Assembly: GCA_030704615.1 (NCBI GenBank)
Contig: CM060731.1
Span: 17,112,001 to 17,176,000 of the forward strand
DNA: 64,000 bases
From: Takakia lepidozioides
Taxonomy: Eukaryota; Streptophyta; Takakiopsida; Takakiales; Takakiaceae
Direction: 5' to 3'
This document shows positions 1 to 11,700 of this stretch, one piece after another. A program made the translations under genes and the position numbers. The notes beneath the pieces are model-generated. The model was not told the origin of the DNA, made no database searches, and saw only the letters and a program-made list of their open reading frames with translations. Each line of letters starts with the position of its first letter. Position 1 is the stretch's first letter.

Positions 1-25
1 CCTTTCAGCCAAGCAAGAAGAGAGG

Positions 26-3000
26 ATGGTTCTGAAAGGGGATACTGTACACATTAAGATTTCAGACCAAAATGATGGGGACCAAGGATTGAAAAGACCT
101 CTATCTTCCAGTGGTTCTACGATCTTGCATGAGGACAGACCAGGCGAGGACCCGGCACCAGTGTCTACCAAGATGAGGATGGACCCTGATACACCCTTTG
201 CTGGCGATGGTGGAAATGAAGACCATGCACATGAGCATGCACTTCAGCAGAGATCTGGTAGATTGTGCAGCACGTTGGCTACATCCAACGATATTCAAAA
301 ATGGCAGAAAGAGATTAGAGCCGTTGAAAGGAAAATCTCTGCAGAAGGACGATGTGACAAGTTTGAGCTGATGACAAAGGATCAACAAGGACAAGCAATG
401 TTCCACATATGGTGTGTTGAGTGTGAGGATGTTTATGCACGGTCTGGGAAAAACAAACCATATGATGCATGTGCAAACTTTATGAGATCTCATTTGAGGA
501 GTGAGGGGCATCGCATAGCCTATGAGAGGCGTCATGGGAAGGGTTCATCACAATGTGTCATCAGCCCTGTAAATGCAGATGAAGCATTAGACGCAAAGAA
601 GAACAGGGTGAAGGAGGCATTAGAGGAAGTCGCTCGGTTTTGTGAGGACAATCCTGGAAACAGATTTGAGATTGTGGAAGCCACAATTGGAGACTATTCG
701 CAGTTGGGTTCCATAAGGATTAGGTGCCCACTGGATTCGAAGTGGCTACTCTTGTTTCCAAGGACAGGTTCTTTGCAATCTTCTTTGACAGAGCATGTGA
801 AAGGAAAAACTCATGTCGATGCAGAGATTTGCCAGAAGGTTGGAAGTAGTGAAGGACCTTGCAAAAAGAGAGGAAGGCCTCCAAAGCCTATGATTGCCAA
901 AGATGTAAAGCAACGGGATCTAAGCTCTTTCTTGGTCAGTCAACCTGTGTTGCCGTCCCCACCACTTGACAATCCAATTGTGGCATCAACAATGGGAGCA
1001 TCCTCGTCACAAACTCCATACGCTTGTGTTGACGCTGCCCAACGGGGAGATCTGATCGAGGATTGACAATTACAGCAAAGGTCCCAATGCAACAAAGGAA
1101 GAGACAGTTTGTGTTGGGGCCTATGGGATGAATGGTGGGAGTACAACCAGCAGAGAATAAGTCTGAAACCATTCCTTCAAGATAGCAAGGGAGGAAAGAA
1201 GTGGTATGTCGAGCCGTTGACAAATGCAACCATCACTCTAAACAATCAAGAGCATAAGGTTGTTGGTACGTTTCGGCACGCGGATTGTTTTAGAGTGTCA
1301 TTGGATGGGGAGCCATTTCCAAACTTGAGATGTTCAGCATGTTCTTCCATTCCCTTGGAAAATGACTTCAGAATGAGGGTATATAGAGAAAGAGGTGCCA
1401 TGGAATGTAGAGGGGAGAGAGATACTGGCAAGGGAAGAAGGTTGTCATATCTTGGAAATGCGGAGATTGTCAAACAAGTTTACAAAAACAGACAGGAGTT
1501 GAGGCAGTTGAGGTTCAAATTGTGGGAGGCCAGGACCAAAGTGGCATCATTGTCTGTGCGATGTAGGAGTTTGAAGGAGTCTGGGATTGAGGCAATTGAA
1601 AGAGGAGATGTTCTCAAATTTTGTCGTGATATTGTTGATGCACATAGGAGGGGGGATTTTGAAGGAAAAGAAAGTTTGTGGGATTTTCTTGTTGATATGG
1701 GCAAGAATATTGACAGGTCTCCACAAGGGAAGAGGTATGGTACTAGCACAAAAACAATGTTTGAGACTGTGCAGCTTTGGGGGGGTCCGAGATTGCATCA
1801 TTTTTTGGCTTCAAATGTGGGGGGTCCTTCTATTGATACTACAAGACGGTCTTTGAGGAAAGGTTTGAAGTATAGAGCGGGAGAAACGGATGATATATTT
1901 CAGCATGTGGCTGGAATTTACAGAGATGTGATGGAAGATGCAAATATTCCATTGGGAAGCATCCCAGTGATGGTGGCCGAAGATGAAACTGTTGTGAAGC
2001 GATTGGTACGTTGGATTGCTAGGGATGACACCCTTCTCGGGTTTTGTGGGCTTCAAGACAACCATGTATGTATTTCAAATTTTGTGGTGCAAGTGGGAGA
2101 AGGGGAATCAGGGTACCAACATATTGTGGAGGCATTCAAAAACAATGTGGTTGCCCATTATGCTAGAGTGTTGATAGCAAATCCTCTACATGTACGGTTA
2201 CCTCGATTGGTATTGGTAATCCAGCTCACTTGCAATAGATTTGACAACAATTTTGTGAGATCACAATGGGAAGTGGTGAGACAGTTGTGGGACAAATATG
2301 TGAGGGACGTGGTTGGGCCTATAATTGGGCATGCTTCAGACGGAGATAGTAGGAGGAGAAAAGTGATGTTAGAAGATTATGCCAATGGGGCTGGAAATAG
2401 ATTTTGCATCCCTTGGGAAGGATGGTTGTTTACAGGTCGAGTGTGCAACGGGGGAGATATATACGGACTCCATGATCAGGACTTCATCCACAATGGGAAA
2501 AAATTGGTAAATCCCTTGGACAGTGCATCACGGACTTTGGTGTTGGGTGATGAGGTTGCTACATTGAATCATGTGTTATTGGTCTACCATTCATTTTCAG
2601 TGGACAAGCATGGACTTCGGGAATGTGATATCAAAAGAGAAGATCGACAGAATTGGGCAGCAGCTCAACGACTGGCATCTCGGAAGGTGCAAGCTTGTTT
2701 GAGGGAGTTACAATCAACTGTGAATCATCGAAGAGAGAGGACCAAAGGTACTGAAATTTACCTATACATCATTTCATGCTACATCGACATTTTTTTGTCT
2801 CCTCACATGTCATTGTGTGAGAGGGTACAATCTGCTGCGAAGGTATCATTTTTTTTCAGATTGTGGAAGTTGTGGCTATTCCAGCACGAGGTGTATAATC
2901 TGAAATCCTTCTTCATTAGCAGGGAAGCATACTTGGATTTACAAATTTCATGCCACTACGTGGTTCTACTTATCAAATTGTTCAAGGATAAGTTTAATCA

Positions 3001-4235
3001 TGTGCAAGTTCCTTTGAGCCTTGTTGGTTCAGATGTGTGTGAAATATTCTTCAGCAAAGTGGGAGGTATGTCACGGAATGAGAGGACATATGACGGGTGT
3101 GATTTGATTGAGAGTGCGGGAGCATTAACACGCATATCCGAGTTCGAGGCGAATCCAAAAGGACCCAAGTTCTCAAGAGCTCACAAGAAACAAGAACACA
3201 TATGGTCTTCTTTGGAGAAGAAGCCAGGTATCCCCCTTGCTGATTTGTCCGACTTTTCTACTGTCCAATCGGATGATTGCATTGTGGAGGCTTTGAAAAC
3301 TGGATTTCTAGAAGCGCAACTTTTATGCCACTTGGGATGAAACCAAACAAAGCAACAAACTTGGATTGGTGGAATGAGCCATGGACAATTGAGAGACAAA
3401 TGGAGGTCGAGCTATTCAAAAGCATGGAAGAGGAGGGTGATGATGTCAATGCCATAGATTCTATTTGTCCTCTTAATGCAGACACACATATTCAAAATGA
3501 GGTCGTGGAAGATGAATTGGTGTGCGGGCCTTCGAATTCAATGGAGGATGTTTTGAGCCAACCTTTGGATGATCATGCGGAAGAGGTACTTGTTCAAAGT
3601 GAATTGAGACATACTCTGGATGCTGTCATTGATGAGTTTGAACAAGAGAAAGATGGATCGAAGGCAGTGGTTCCATTTGTCAAAGTAGACGGGAAGACCA
3701 TATTCAAAAGCACTTTGGTTAGCCAACTCAATGGCAACCCTACTCTATCCAAGGATAGATTGACACGAGTAAGAAGTGCATCGATGTTGTTTTGCCGAGA
3801 AAACAAACCAACTACCAGCAACAAAGCCACGAGCTTGGGATTGGGTTCGGATTGTGCTGTATTTTTTGTTGATGGGGAGACTGCGATCCAAACTACAAAC
3901 AGGAAAGGTAGACCAGGGAAAACCTGCAGAGGAGCAACCAAAGGCACTTGGTATTTGGGCAGGGTTCAAAGAATGCGGAAGAAAATCAATAAGCGGTTTG
4001 TAGAATGTAGGGATTTGTTGATTTATTGGAGCGTCCTTCTCATATGGAGATTGGGTTAGCATGGTACCAAAAAATTCGAGGAGGGGTCTATACGTACGAT
4101 TTGACGGATAACATGATGGTTGATTTGGATTCCATTATCGCGTTAGCATGTTTAAAGTACAATGTCAAGTCAAACACATATGTTCTTGATGCAAATGACC
4201 GAAAAGTCTTTGACAACTTTATCAAAGGCAAATAA
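26..4235 (+). pseudogene. Degenerate DDE-type transposase gene of a DNA transposon
   Basis: Three open stretches read as one protein: 26-3340 in one frame, broken by a TGA at 1064-1066; about 3330-4010 one frame over; and about 4010-4235 in the third frame. The text stays protein-like across every break, which points to one stop and two frameshifts rather than separate genes. The N-terminal part has two zinc-finger-like Cys/His clusters (WCVEC...MRSHLRSEGH, and IRC...HVKGKTH) and an AT-hook-like KKRGRPPKP. The core has acidic motifs expected of an RNase-H-like transposase: VMVAEDETVVK, GHASDGDSRRRK and GSDVCEIFFSK. I recognise it as a transposase-like family common in early plants, but I cannot name the superfamily; P or Kolobok type is a guess. 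The 5' terminus lies outside the window. Introns instead of frameshifts are possible but less likely. Confidence 0.7.
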
Positions 4236-4308
4236 TTTTTTTAATTAATTTGTTAGATTTTATTATGTTTTAAATGAATAAATTCGATATAATATAAAAA
4301 CATACATA

Positions 4309-4477
4309 TACATATTGGAGGGTTATTTTTAATGATGAAAAATGAGAATATACATACAGAAGGGGGTACTTTTCGAAAATTGTAAATTTTTGTATATTTA
4401 CAGGAGGGGATTTTATAATCTTCAAAAAGTATGTACAGAGGGGGTATAAATTATCCAAGGACCCGTATACAGGGGGT
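4309..4477. repeat. Degenerate G-rich subterminal repeats of the transposon
   Basis: Just after the transposase stop, a motif close to TACAG(A/G)(A/G)GGGG recurs near 4355, 4398, 4434 and 4467, with a weaker copy near 4309. Spacing is about 33-43 bp in otherwise AT-rich DNA. Short repeats next to transposon ends commonly bind transposase; that role here is inference. The segment that follows (about 4490-4545, ending GTGCACCCCCC) may hold the 3' terminal inverted repeat, but the partner end is outside the window. Confidence 0.5.
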
Positions 4478-4554
4478 TTTTTTATTAGGCGACGAACGCA
4501 CGTGATACGCACAGTTTATAAAGAGTGCACCCCCCGGGATCCGAGGGGACTTTA

Positions 4555-5713
4555 GCTCGCCAACAAGCCGTCCTTCCCATCTCCTTCGGAAGTGTAGGCT
4601 TGCTTTCCATAGTCAGCACTTCCCCCTTTGCATTTTGGGGCAGCTGGGCAGCCCTTGCATCCCCCTTGTATGTGCAGTGAATGACCCCTGCTCACAAACC
4701 CCATTGCTCACGTCGACACTGACACCTACCATTTTCAACAACATATTTGCTCTGCACAAGATCTTTTTCCGGCACCAGCACGAGCTTCCTCCATTCGAGC
4801 AGTTGCTTGCCCAAGGCATCGATCATCTACAGGAGACTATCACGGACCACATGCATCAACACTCCTTCTTCGGCATGCTTTCTAGCAGCTCTTCCTCTGA
4901 TGTGCATCGTGCCAGGTTTTTATCATGTACAGGTGCAGGGCCAGGTGCAAATGCATGGCTGACGGCGCGACCCACCATTACCCTCTTTTGCTTATCATCA
5001 CCCATCTTTGCCACGACTCTCCAATTGCAACTTGGGCAATCGCATCCCTCTATGCTGGGCCTGCAACATTGTTTTTGCCACCAGCCTATCGACACACTTG
5101 CTGTCCACCTCCTTCGATGTCCATGTGATGGAGATTGCACCACCACCCATGACGTCGTCTGAGACCCTGTCGCATCGATTACGCAGGAGGCTGGTTTCCA
5201 TGTCTTGCGAGAGCAATCTCATGTCCTCCCTTCTCACACTCTTCAGTCCACACGACGACACGTCGATATCATCTTGTCTAAAGATGGTCTTTGCACCCTA
5301 GCCGACGTTGTCATTGCCGACCCTATCTGATCGGACCTACTCTCACGTTCGGCATCCTCCCAGGGCTCTGCGGCTTTGATTGCTGCTCAAGTCAAGAAAT
5401 GCGACTATCAGGACAGACATCCTACTAACACTATTTTCCGGATCCCTTTGGCTGCGGAGGTGTTTGGCTGTCTCCATTGTCAGTTCGACGATCTACTCCA
5501 TTCATGTGCCCTTCAAGCGAATTTCATATGCCTTTTGTTCTTGTGGCCTTCTACAAACAAAAAATTGCCGTTACATTACAAAGAACTCAGGCAATGGCCA
5601 TGTTACATCGGGTAGATGTAGCTAGATCGGCTTCATCCCACCTCCCAACTCTCTCGGACGTTATGCCCATGTTGCCCTCCGACTTACTTCAGGTGGTAGG
5701 TTGGGATGATTGA
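4555..5713 (+). pseudogene. 3' fragment of a LINE-type retrotransposon (reverse-transcriptase C-terminus)
   Basis: Translation in changing frames gives the C-terminal part of a plant LINE polyprotein: ARQQAVLPISFG then FWGSWAALASP (from 4555), GAGPGANAWLTARPT (about 4930), a zinc-knuckle-like CFCHQPID...HLLRCPCDGDC (about 5070-5145), LADVVIADP with QGSAALIAAQVK (about 5300-5395), EVFGCLHCQFDDLLH (about 5455-5510), then VAFYKQKIAVTLQRTQAMA to a stop at 5711-5713. At least two frame changes and stops inside make it non-functional. It begins directly where the DDE element ends, so the transposon probably inserted into this LINE. The domain assignment rests on family resemblance. Confidence 0.65.
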
Positions 5714-5960
5714 TCAATTTGAATAGCTTATTTTAGCTTGCTTCCATTTCCTCCTTTCTTTGTCCTTTCCCAGGTTTTGGGGTTTTTCTATCATATATTC
5801 AAATACCTCATGTTTCATGTAAATAAAGTTGTACATGATTTCATCACATGATTGCACGCTTTTGGTGGGGAATTACCCGTTTGAAATATTTAGATCTATT
5901 GAACTTTCAAAGTTTGTGCATAGAAACTTGGTTAGTGTGTGGCAAAAGAAATGCAACAAG
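5714..5960 (+). other. LINE 3' untranslated tail and flank
   Basis: No coding signal. An AATAAA signal at 5822-5827 lies about 110 bases after the LINE stop and may be its 3' processing signal. No clear poly(A) tail or target-site duplication is visible. Confidence 0.35.
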
Positions 5961-5989
5961 AGTAGCAAGGATAACATCCAACAGATGGC

Positions 5990-6062
5990 CAATGGTTAGC
6001 TAGGGCACAAGGCTATTTTAGAAAGGGTCGTGGTTCAAACCACATAGGTGTACGTTGGATGT
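5990..6062 (+). repeat. tRNA-derived SINE-like fragment
   Basis: An A-box-like TAGCTAGGGCACAAGG (about 5998) is followed by a B-box GGTTCAAACC at 6032-6041, the spacing of an RNA polymerase III internal promoter. The fold is too poor for a working tRNA. It resembles the heads of the SINEs at 6402 and 7089 but lacks their 3' part. Confidence 0.4.
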
Positions 6063-6401
6063 CACCGGCGTTTGTTTTATTGGCGATTTTTCGCCATTTG
6101 GCCGCCTAAAAATCCCCTTGGCGAATGAAACAAAGGGAAAAAGACGTCCAAATAAGGCAGTTTTTGCCAAAAATTGGGGGGTCTAAAAAGGGTCCTCGCC
6201 CATGGACTGGGGAAGCACAAATTGTCATCATGGCGGGCCCCATGCAGATGATCTGACAGACGAGATGAGGAGTGGGTTGGGCCTCCTCTGTTCCATGGAG
6301 ATGCTCGTCCCCTCTCTTGCCCTACGCGCTCGTAAAGCTTTGAGTCTGCAGTTGTGGTTTTCACATAAGAAAGAGTTCCATTTGCCTATTATGGCTTTCA
6401 A

Positions 6402-6562
6402 CTAGTGATAACGGGCACATACCACCTCGGAAGTGGTTTGTGGTTCAATCCACCGATTGGTGTCACAAAGGTGTCCACCTTCCTAGTGGATGGCACTAAC
6501 CCTTTGGGATGAAGAGTAACGCTTCCATCGGGAGGCGTCAAATATTATATATATATATATAT
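6402..6562 (+). repeat. tRNA-derived SINE, uninterrupted copy
   Basis: It has an A-box-like start (CTAGTGATAACGGGCAC), a B-box GGTTCAATCC at 6442-6451, a body with GTGTCCACCTTC and CGGGAGGCGTC, and an (AT)n tail from about 6542. It matches the copy at 7089-8066 along its length, apart from the 800-bp insertion in that copy. A tRNA-like head with a simple-repeat tail is the usual plant SINE layout. Confidence 0.6.
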
Positions 6563-7168
6563 TTGGCTTTCCACTATTTCTGTAATTCGCCTTCTATTGC
6601 TCCTCAACATCCATTTGATTTGCAGAATACCACAAGAGTGGAAATACATGTAGCCTACCAATTTGAGGAAAATTACATAGAGTGGGCCAATTGCACTACG
6701 ATAATATAGTCATTCGTACCCCTTTTCAAAATCCTGAAAAAAACACTGGATGTCACCCATTTATGGCCACCTAGCTATAAAAGGGCGTACTTGGATCAAC
6801 CAGTTACTTAATGTGCCAATGCTTGGGGAACCATGTTGAGTAATTGTTGTTGTTGCATTAGTAAGAGATTTTTTATTTAGATGATGATTTAGGTTCCAAA
6901 TTTTTATTTTTTGCTTGCAGAGCCCACCAAAGGGAGGCGGAAGGAACCTAATAAAATGTATACCCCATACCTTCTTTATAGTCTTTGGAGACGGTGGTGG
7001 CGCCTTCTAGAATGGGCCCATCGCTCATCCCTTTTGGAAACCTCTAGAAGTAGAAGGAGGGCGTACAGAGTGTCTGCGCAGACAACCAGCATGTAGCCCA
7101 GTGGTAATGGGCACATACCACGTTGGATGTGGTTGTGGGTTCAAACCACGGTCTGGTGTGTCACAAAG

Positions 7169-7968
7169 AGTGTTGGCCGGGTATGGCATCTAGACATGCA
7201 TACCCGGCGGTTATTTGCCGGTTATGCACATATGCATACCCGGAAAGTGCAGCCCCCGGAGGAACCGACTATGGAAGGGAACCGGCAAAAGCCATCGAGC
7301 TTCCTAACCGGCTAGAGAACCGGCATTGTGATTATAAGGGTGTTATACCTGGAGCAAATGGGGATGGCGTAGAGGCGGTTCTAGATAATATAGGTATAGG
7401 GGTTGGTGATGGTAGGGTGATGGTAGTTAAGATTATTGTTGGACAGATCCTGGTTATGTCTTACTAGCAACAATATGTCTACAATGGTTGGGGAGATTAA
7501 GTGCACAACATTGAGGATGTCCAAGTAAATAGGAAATTAATTAGTTGGGCATTTGGCTAAACAATAGTTATAAAGTTAGTGTATTACAGGGGCAGCCTGA
7601 AGGCAATAGATAGATGATAGGAGTTGAACGTTTGAACCCGAGACCCACAGGCCAATCCATGAGTGGCTTACAACCATGCCATAGCCCTCTTGTGTACTTA
7701 CACACACATAACACAAAAATGCTAGAGAAACTAAAAATGTAGAATGGATGAATCCCGTAACCGGTACCATGGAACCGGCAATTTTTAAGATGGCATAACC
7801 GGTAGATTGAGAACTGGACAAGAGAAAATTCATTTGTTTAATGAGAACCTGTAACCGAGATGTTTTTCAAACCTATTGATATACCCTGCCCCGGCCATCC
7901 ATATTTTTCAAGGAGTAGGCCATAACCGGACGGGAAGAGGGCTCAAAACATGGTACCCGGCCAACACT
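7169..7968. mobile_element. 800-bp non-autonomous DNA element with 15-bp perfect terminal inverted repeats
   Basis: The left end AGTGTTGGCCGGGTA (7169-7183) is the exact reverse complement of the right end (7954-7968). The element splits a SINE whose uninterrupted copy lies nearby, so both ends are defined by comparison. Short ACCGG/CCGGT motifs cluster in about 150 bp at each end, as in transposons with subterminal binding repeats. No coding region and no obvious target-site duplication are seen. The ends do not match the CACTA rule, so the superfamily is left open. Confidence 0.65.
7621..7690 (-). repeat. tRNA-like fragment inside the TIR element
   Basis: On the minus strand an A-box-like TGGCATGGTTG (about 7671-7681) precedes a B-box-like GGGTTCAAACG (about 7629-7639). 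It may be an older SINE head carried inside the 800-bp element. A working tRNA is unlikely. Confidence 0.35.
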
Positions 7969-8343
7969 TGTCCACCTTTCAGCTGGAAGGAAGGTAATAG
8001 CCCTTGTGGTGAAGAGACACCATAAGTTAGGCTCCCTTCGGGAGGCGTCAAATATATATATATATCTTCAGCGCATGTCTTGGGCCCACCGCCCTCCCAT
8101 TGACCCTCCTACTTCTACGCTAACCCTATTGGCTCTTCCCCACACTGTCGGGCTGCCTGACCTTCCCAAACTGGGCAAATGAGTTGGGGTACATAGCTCC
8201 CCTTTACATGAAACATAGATGTTTCATATAGCTCGAGTTTTCCATAAGGTCACGGAAATTATGAAGTGGTCACTAGCAGTGCGGAGTAACCCTAGTAGGG
8301 TTTCAGTTTTACAACATTCCACTGTAGTCACCTGCCCGCGTGT

Positions 8344-8519
8344 CATGCGTGACTACGTTAGCATAGCCTAGTGGTAGCTCAGTTGGACTGCCACAGGGGT
8401 GATTCTGGGTTCGAATCTCCCTTCCTACTAGTGTGTGATACGAAGCTTAAAACCATGTACCTTTACCAATATACCATTTGTTTGCCCCCTCCCCCACCAC
8501 TGCAGGATAGTCACGCATG
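8344..8519. repeat. tRNA-like unit flanked by 12-bp inverted repeats
   Basis: CATGCGTGACTA (8344-8355) and TAGTCACGCATG (8508-8519) are perfect inverted copies. Between them is a plus-strand tRNA-like piece with A-box TAGCTCAGTTGGA (about 8374) and B-box GGTTCGAATCT (about 8409). It could be a small inverted-repeat element that captured a tRNA-derived sequence. It sits about 200 bp upstream of the Acinus start codon. Confidence 0.4.
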
Positions 8520-8713
8520 GTTGAAATGACAGTGAGAAAAGGGGACAATGACTGTGGGGGTGTAAGATACATGCAACAGTCTTGGCAGCAGGTCAGGGCT
8601 GCGGTGTGAGACACACAGAGGAGGCCAGGGTTTTGAGTTTTGAGCTGCCTGCATGCATCGTCTCTCTCGTTTGCGGGCCGCTACCAATTCACACCAGCTA
8701 CCTGCTGGTAGCG

Positions 8714-11700
8714 ATGTCCACTCCGTTGGCTTCCCTGGGGAACAGAAGCGTAGAGCAGCTGAAGGTGGCTGAGCTGAGGGAGGAGTTGAAGCTACGGGGC
8801 ATTAACGTTAAGGGTTTGAAGAAAGATCTGGTCGATCGGCTAGCGGAAGTTCTTCGCCAGGAAGAAGAGCAGCGAATCGCAAATGAGGCTGCAGAGGCTG
8901 CAAAAGCAGCCTCTGCACCTGGACTTGAGGAGCCCGAGCTTGAAACTCTTGTGCCAGAGAAGAAGCTCGATGAGTCGGAGAAAGTGTTGGGTTCCGCGGA
9001 ACTTCCTGAGAGTGTAGACGATGTTAGTCCTGTCAGAAAGCTTGTCCTGTCGGAGGGAAACGGAGAAGCTGAGGCAGAACTGAAGCCGTCAGGTCTCAAG
9101 CCCACGGCAAAGGCGGATGCTGAGACAGGTGATCTGGCCAAGGAAGAGAATGGCTTGTCTGAGTCCGACAAACCTGGGGTTGGTGCGGAGTTGGCCCAGC
9201 AGGAACTGGAGCCTGGAGTTGATGCAGTGGAGGAGTCTGAGGAGGAGAAGATTGTTGAACCTACACAGGAGCCTGACTCCAAGCCTGAATCTGTATCCGA
9301 GCCTACGTCTTTACCTCCCTTGACACCAGAAACCAAAGTTACCCCGGTTGAGCTGCCGGAGCTTGAGGAAATTCCAGGGGAGCCAGAAGCCGCGACTTTA
9401 GGTCTGGACAAGAGCACAGTGGAAGACAGGGATGTTAACCCTAATGTGGAAGTAAAACCCTCTGCTGTAGTGGAAACTGAAAGCGTAGAAGACGAGGTTA
9501 TAGAAGGGTTGAAGGGGGATGTGAGTGAAGGCTACCAGGAGGAAGGGTTGATAGTCAAGAGCGAACGTGGCCAAGAAAATGTGTTAAGCGAAAGCGAACC
9601 TGTAGTGAAAGAAACGGGCGACGTAGATGTCGCTAGGGAGGTGCTAAGCGAAAGTGAGCCTGTGGTGGAAGAGAGGGTCAAGGAAGATGTTCCAATGGAG
9701 GTGCCAATCGAAAGCGAACCTGTGGTGGAACTGGGGGTCAACGAAGATGTCCCAATGGAGGAGCCAAGCGAAAGTGACGTTGCCAAGGGGGAGACCCCGA
9801 GCGAGGGGCATATGAAGGGGGAAGTTATGGATGTTGGAGAGGAGTGGAAGGTCAAAGCTTTAAAGCCCATGGAGATCGATGCTGACATGCTGGCTGGATC
9901 AAAACGGAAAGATGGAGGTACATTGTCTCAACTTTTCTTGTCGAGTTCTGCTGTTAATTAGTTAGTCTTACCACCATAGAAGATATATGGGATCGATAGC
10001 TCAAGCCCAATGGAGTTGATTATCTCGGTTTAAGAATAAAGCTGCTTTTAAAGTGTGGGGATGTGTTAAAAACTCTGCGTGGTGAACTATATGCTATCGT
10101 TGCTTGATGGGGCCTGAACACTTCTCCTGGAGAGGCCAATGTGTGAGACATACATAGAACTTGGCTTGCATTCAGTTTGTAAGAATCCTACAAGCATTTG
10201 GCTTTGCTTCTGCACGTAGTTCTCATTGTGAGAACCCCTTGCTTGGTAATCAGGGGTAGCTTGGTGACCAAAGTCAGACTTGTCTGATAAATATGATCCC
10301 TCCCCCCCAAGTCCTTTGGTCTTTTGACAGACCATGGTTTCTGTGGGGGTTATAGTCTTTACTGTTATATTGCATGCTTTGGTATAGCATAGCAGCCAAA
10401 GTGACTGTAACAGTATACAAAGTCATCTCTCTAAAATTTGTTCTTGGTTTCTTAGGTATGCACTTATGATTGTGGATGGAAGGGATTACCGTCCTGTTGC
10501 ATTGCTCAGCATAGCATAGCAGAGCAGCCATAGCTACTTTACTTACTCATCAAATCTTGTACAATGACATCATCTCCCAAGATTGAAAATTTTATCTCAG
10601 TTGTGCACTTATAACTCCTACATAGCGCAGATAATGAGGACGTAATGCTGATATGCAGTTGATCTTTCTATGCTTATTCCCTTCTCTTAGAAGGTACTTG
10701 TGTCAGCCCTTTAGGGAACACCGTGATCATGCAGTTAGACATATTTATTGTTCATATGGATTTGACGGTGGGATTTTTACTAAAGGAATTGTTTGAATTT
10801 TAACACCAGATGGAGAGCTGAGGTCACAGGAGCCCACCAAGAGACAACGGCGATGGAACTCTGGGAAGAGTGCGGCAAGTGAAAATGATGCACGACCCCC
10901 CCCTAAGTTAGTGACCACAGATTCTTTGAAAGCGACCACTGTTCGTGAACCAAGAGAGGTGGCACCACTGCCAAGTGCTCCCTCTCCATCTGTGGCAGCT
11001 TCATCTACACCAAACAGCGACCATGCTGGTGTGTCTGAGAGGGTTGCCATTTCCAGGGGTCTGCTGTCAAGGACGGACACGGCAGTCAATGGGGACACTC
11101 AAAAGACACGTGTTGGTGAGTTTAAGAAATATAACAGTTTACCAATTGTTCTGGGATTCTTTGTGGTCAAGACATACAGTCAGCTGTGCATGTTTTTAAC
11201 TGACGTTTGGCCGTTCTAATTGTAGAGGAAAGTCCATATTTTCTTCACACGATGTCAACTGTGATGGGGTCCTATGTTGTAGCTGGCCTTAATCCCTTAC
11301 ATAGGTCAATGGTTTATATTCAGCCGTTGCACATGTACAGGAAGTCCTCACTCTAGGGGTTGGAATCGCTCACTGTTTCCACTCAGGCGCCAAAGTGCTT
11401 AAGTAGCTCTCTTGTTGTGATGATCACTTTAGGAAACCCAACTGTCAAGGGGCTGTTTTGCCACCTTTGCTGTCCCAGCTGCATGTGTTCTCCCTTGCAC
11501 TTTGTCACCAAAACCGTCATGTCCTGAAGATCATCCTTTTGCCACAAGGATCCGTCATCTGCATGCCAAACTCACTTTGGGATCCGACTGGGCTCGTACC
11601 TGTGGAATGTCCTGACCCTGTCCCTACTTTTTACCCCTTGGAATATCCTTTATGGTCCTCCAAGTGCCTCACACCCTATCTGGTGGTGGACACTGATCTG

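Larger units (their letters stand above)
7089..8066 (+). repeat. tRNA-derived SINE, second copy, split by an insertion
   Basis: The 5' half (7089-7168) has A-box GTAGCCCAGTGGTAATGG and B-box GGTTCAAACC (7139-7148), and stops at CACAAAG. The 3' half (7969-8066) resumes at TGTCCACC, includes CGGGAGGCGTC and ends in (AT)n. The uninterrupted copy at 6402-6562 reads straight through this point, so 7169-7968 is an insertion. Confidence 0.6.

Noticed and set aside
4635-5162. A separate 175-residue secreted or Ser-rich protein gene.
   Set aside because: The text lines up with a LINE C-terminus that continues in neighbouring frames.
7169-7968. Assignment of the TIR element to the CACTA superfamily because of its subterminal repeats.
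   Set aside because: Its ends do not start CACTA and no 3-bp duplication is visible.
8360-8430. A functional tRNA gene.
   Set aside because: The A and B boxes are present but the acceptor and anticodon stems do not fold as a normal tRNA.
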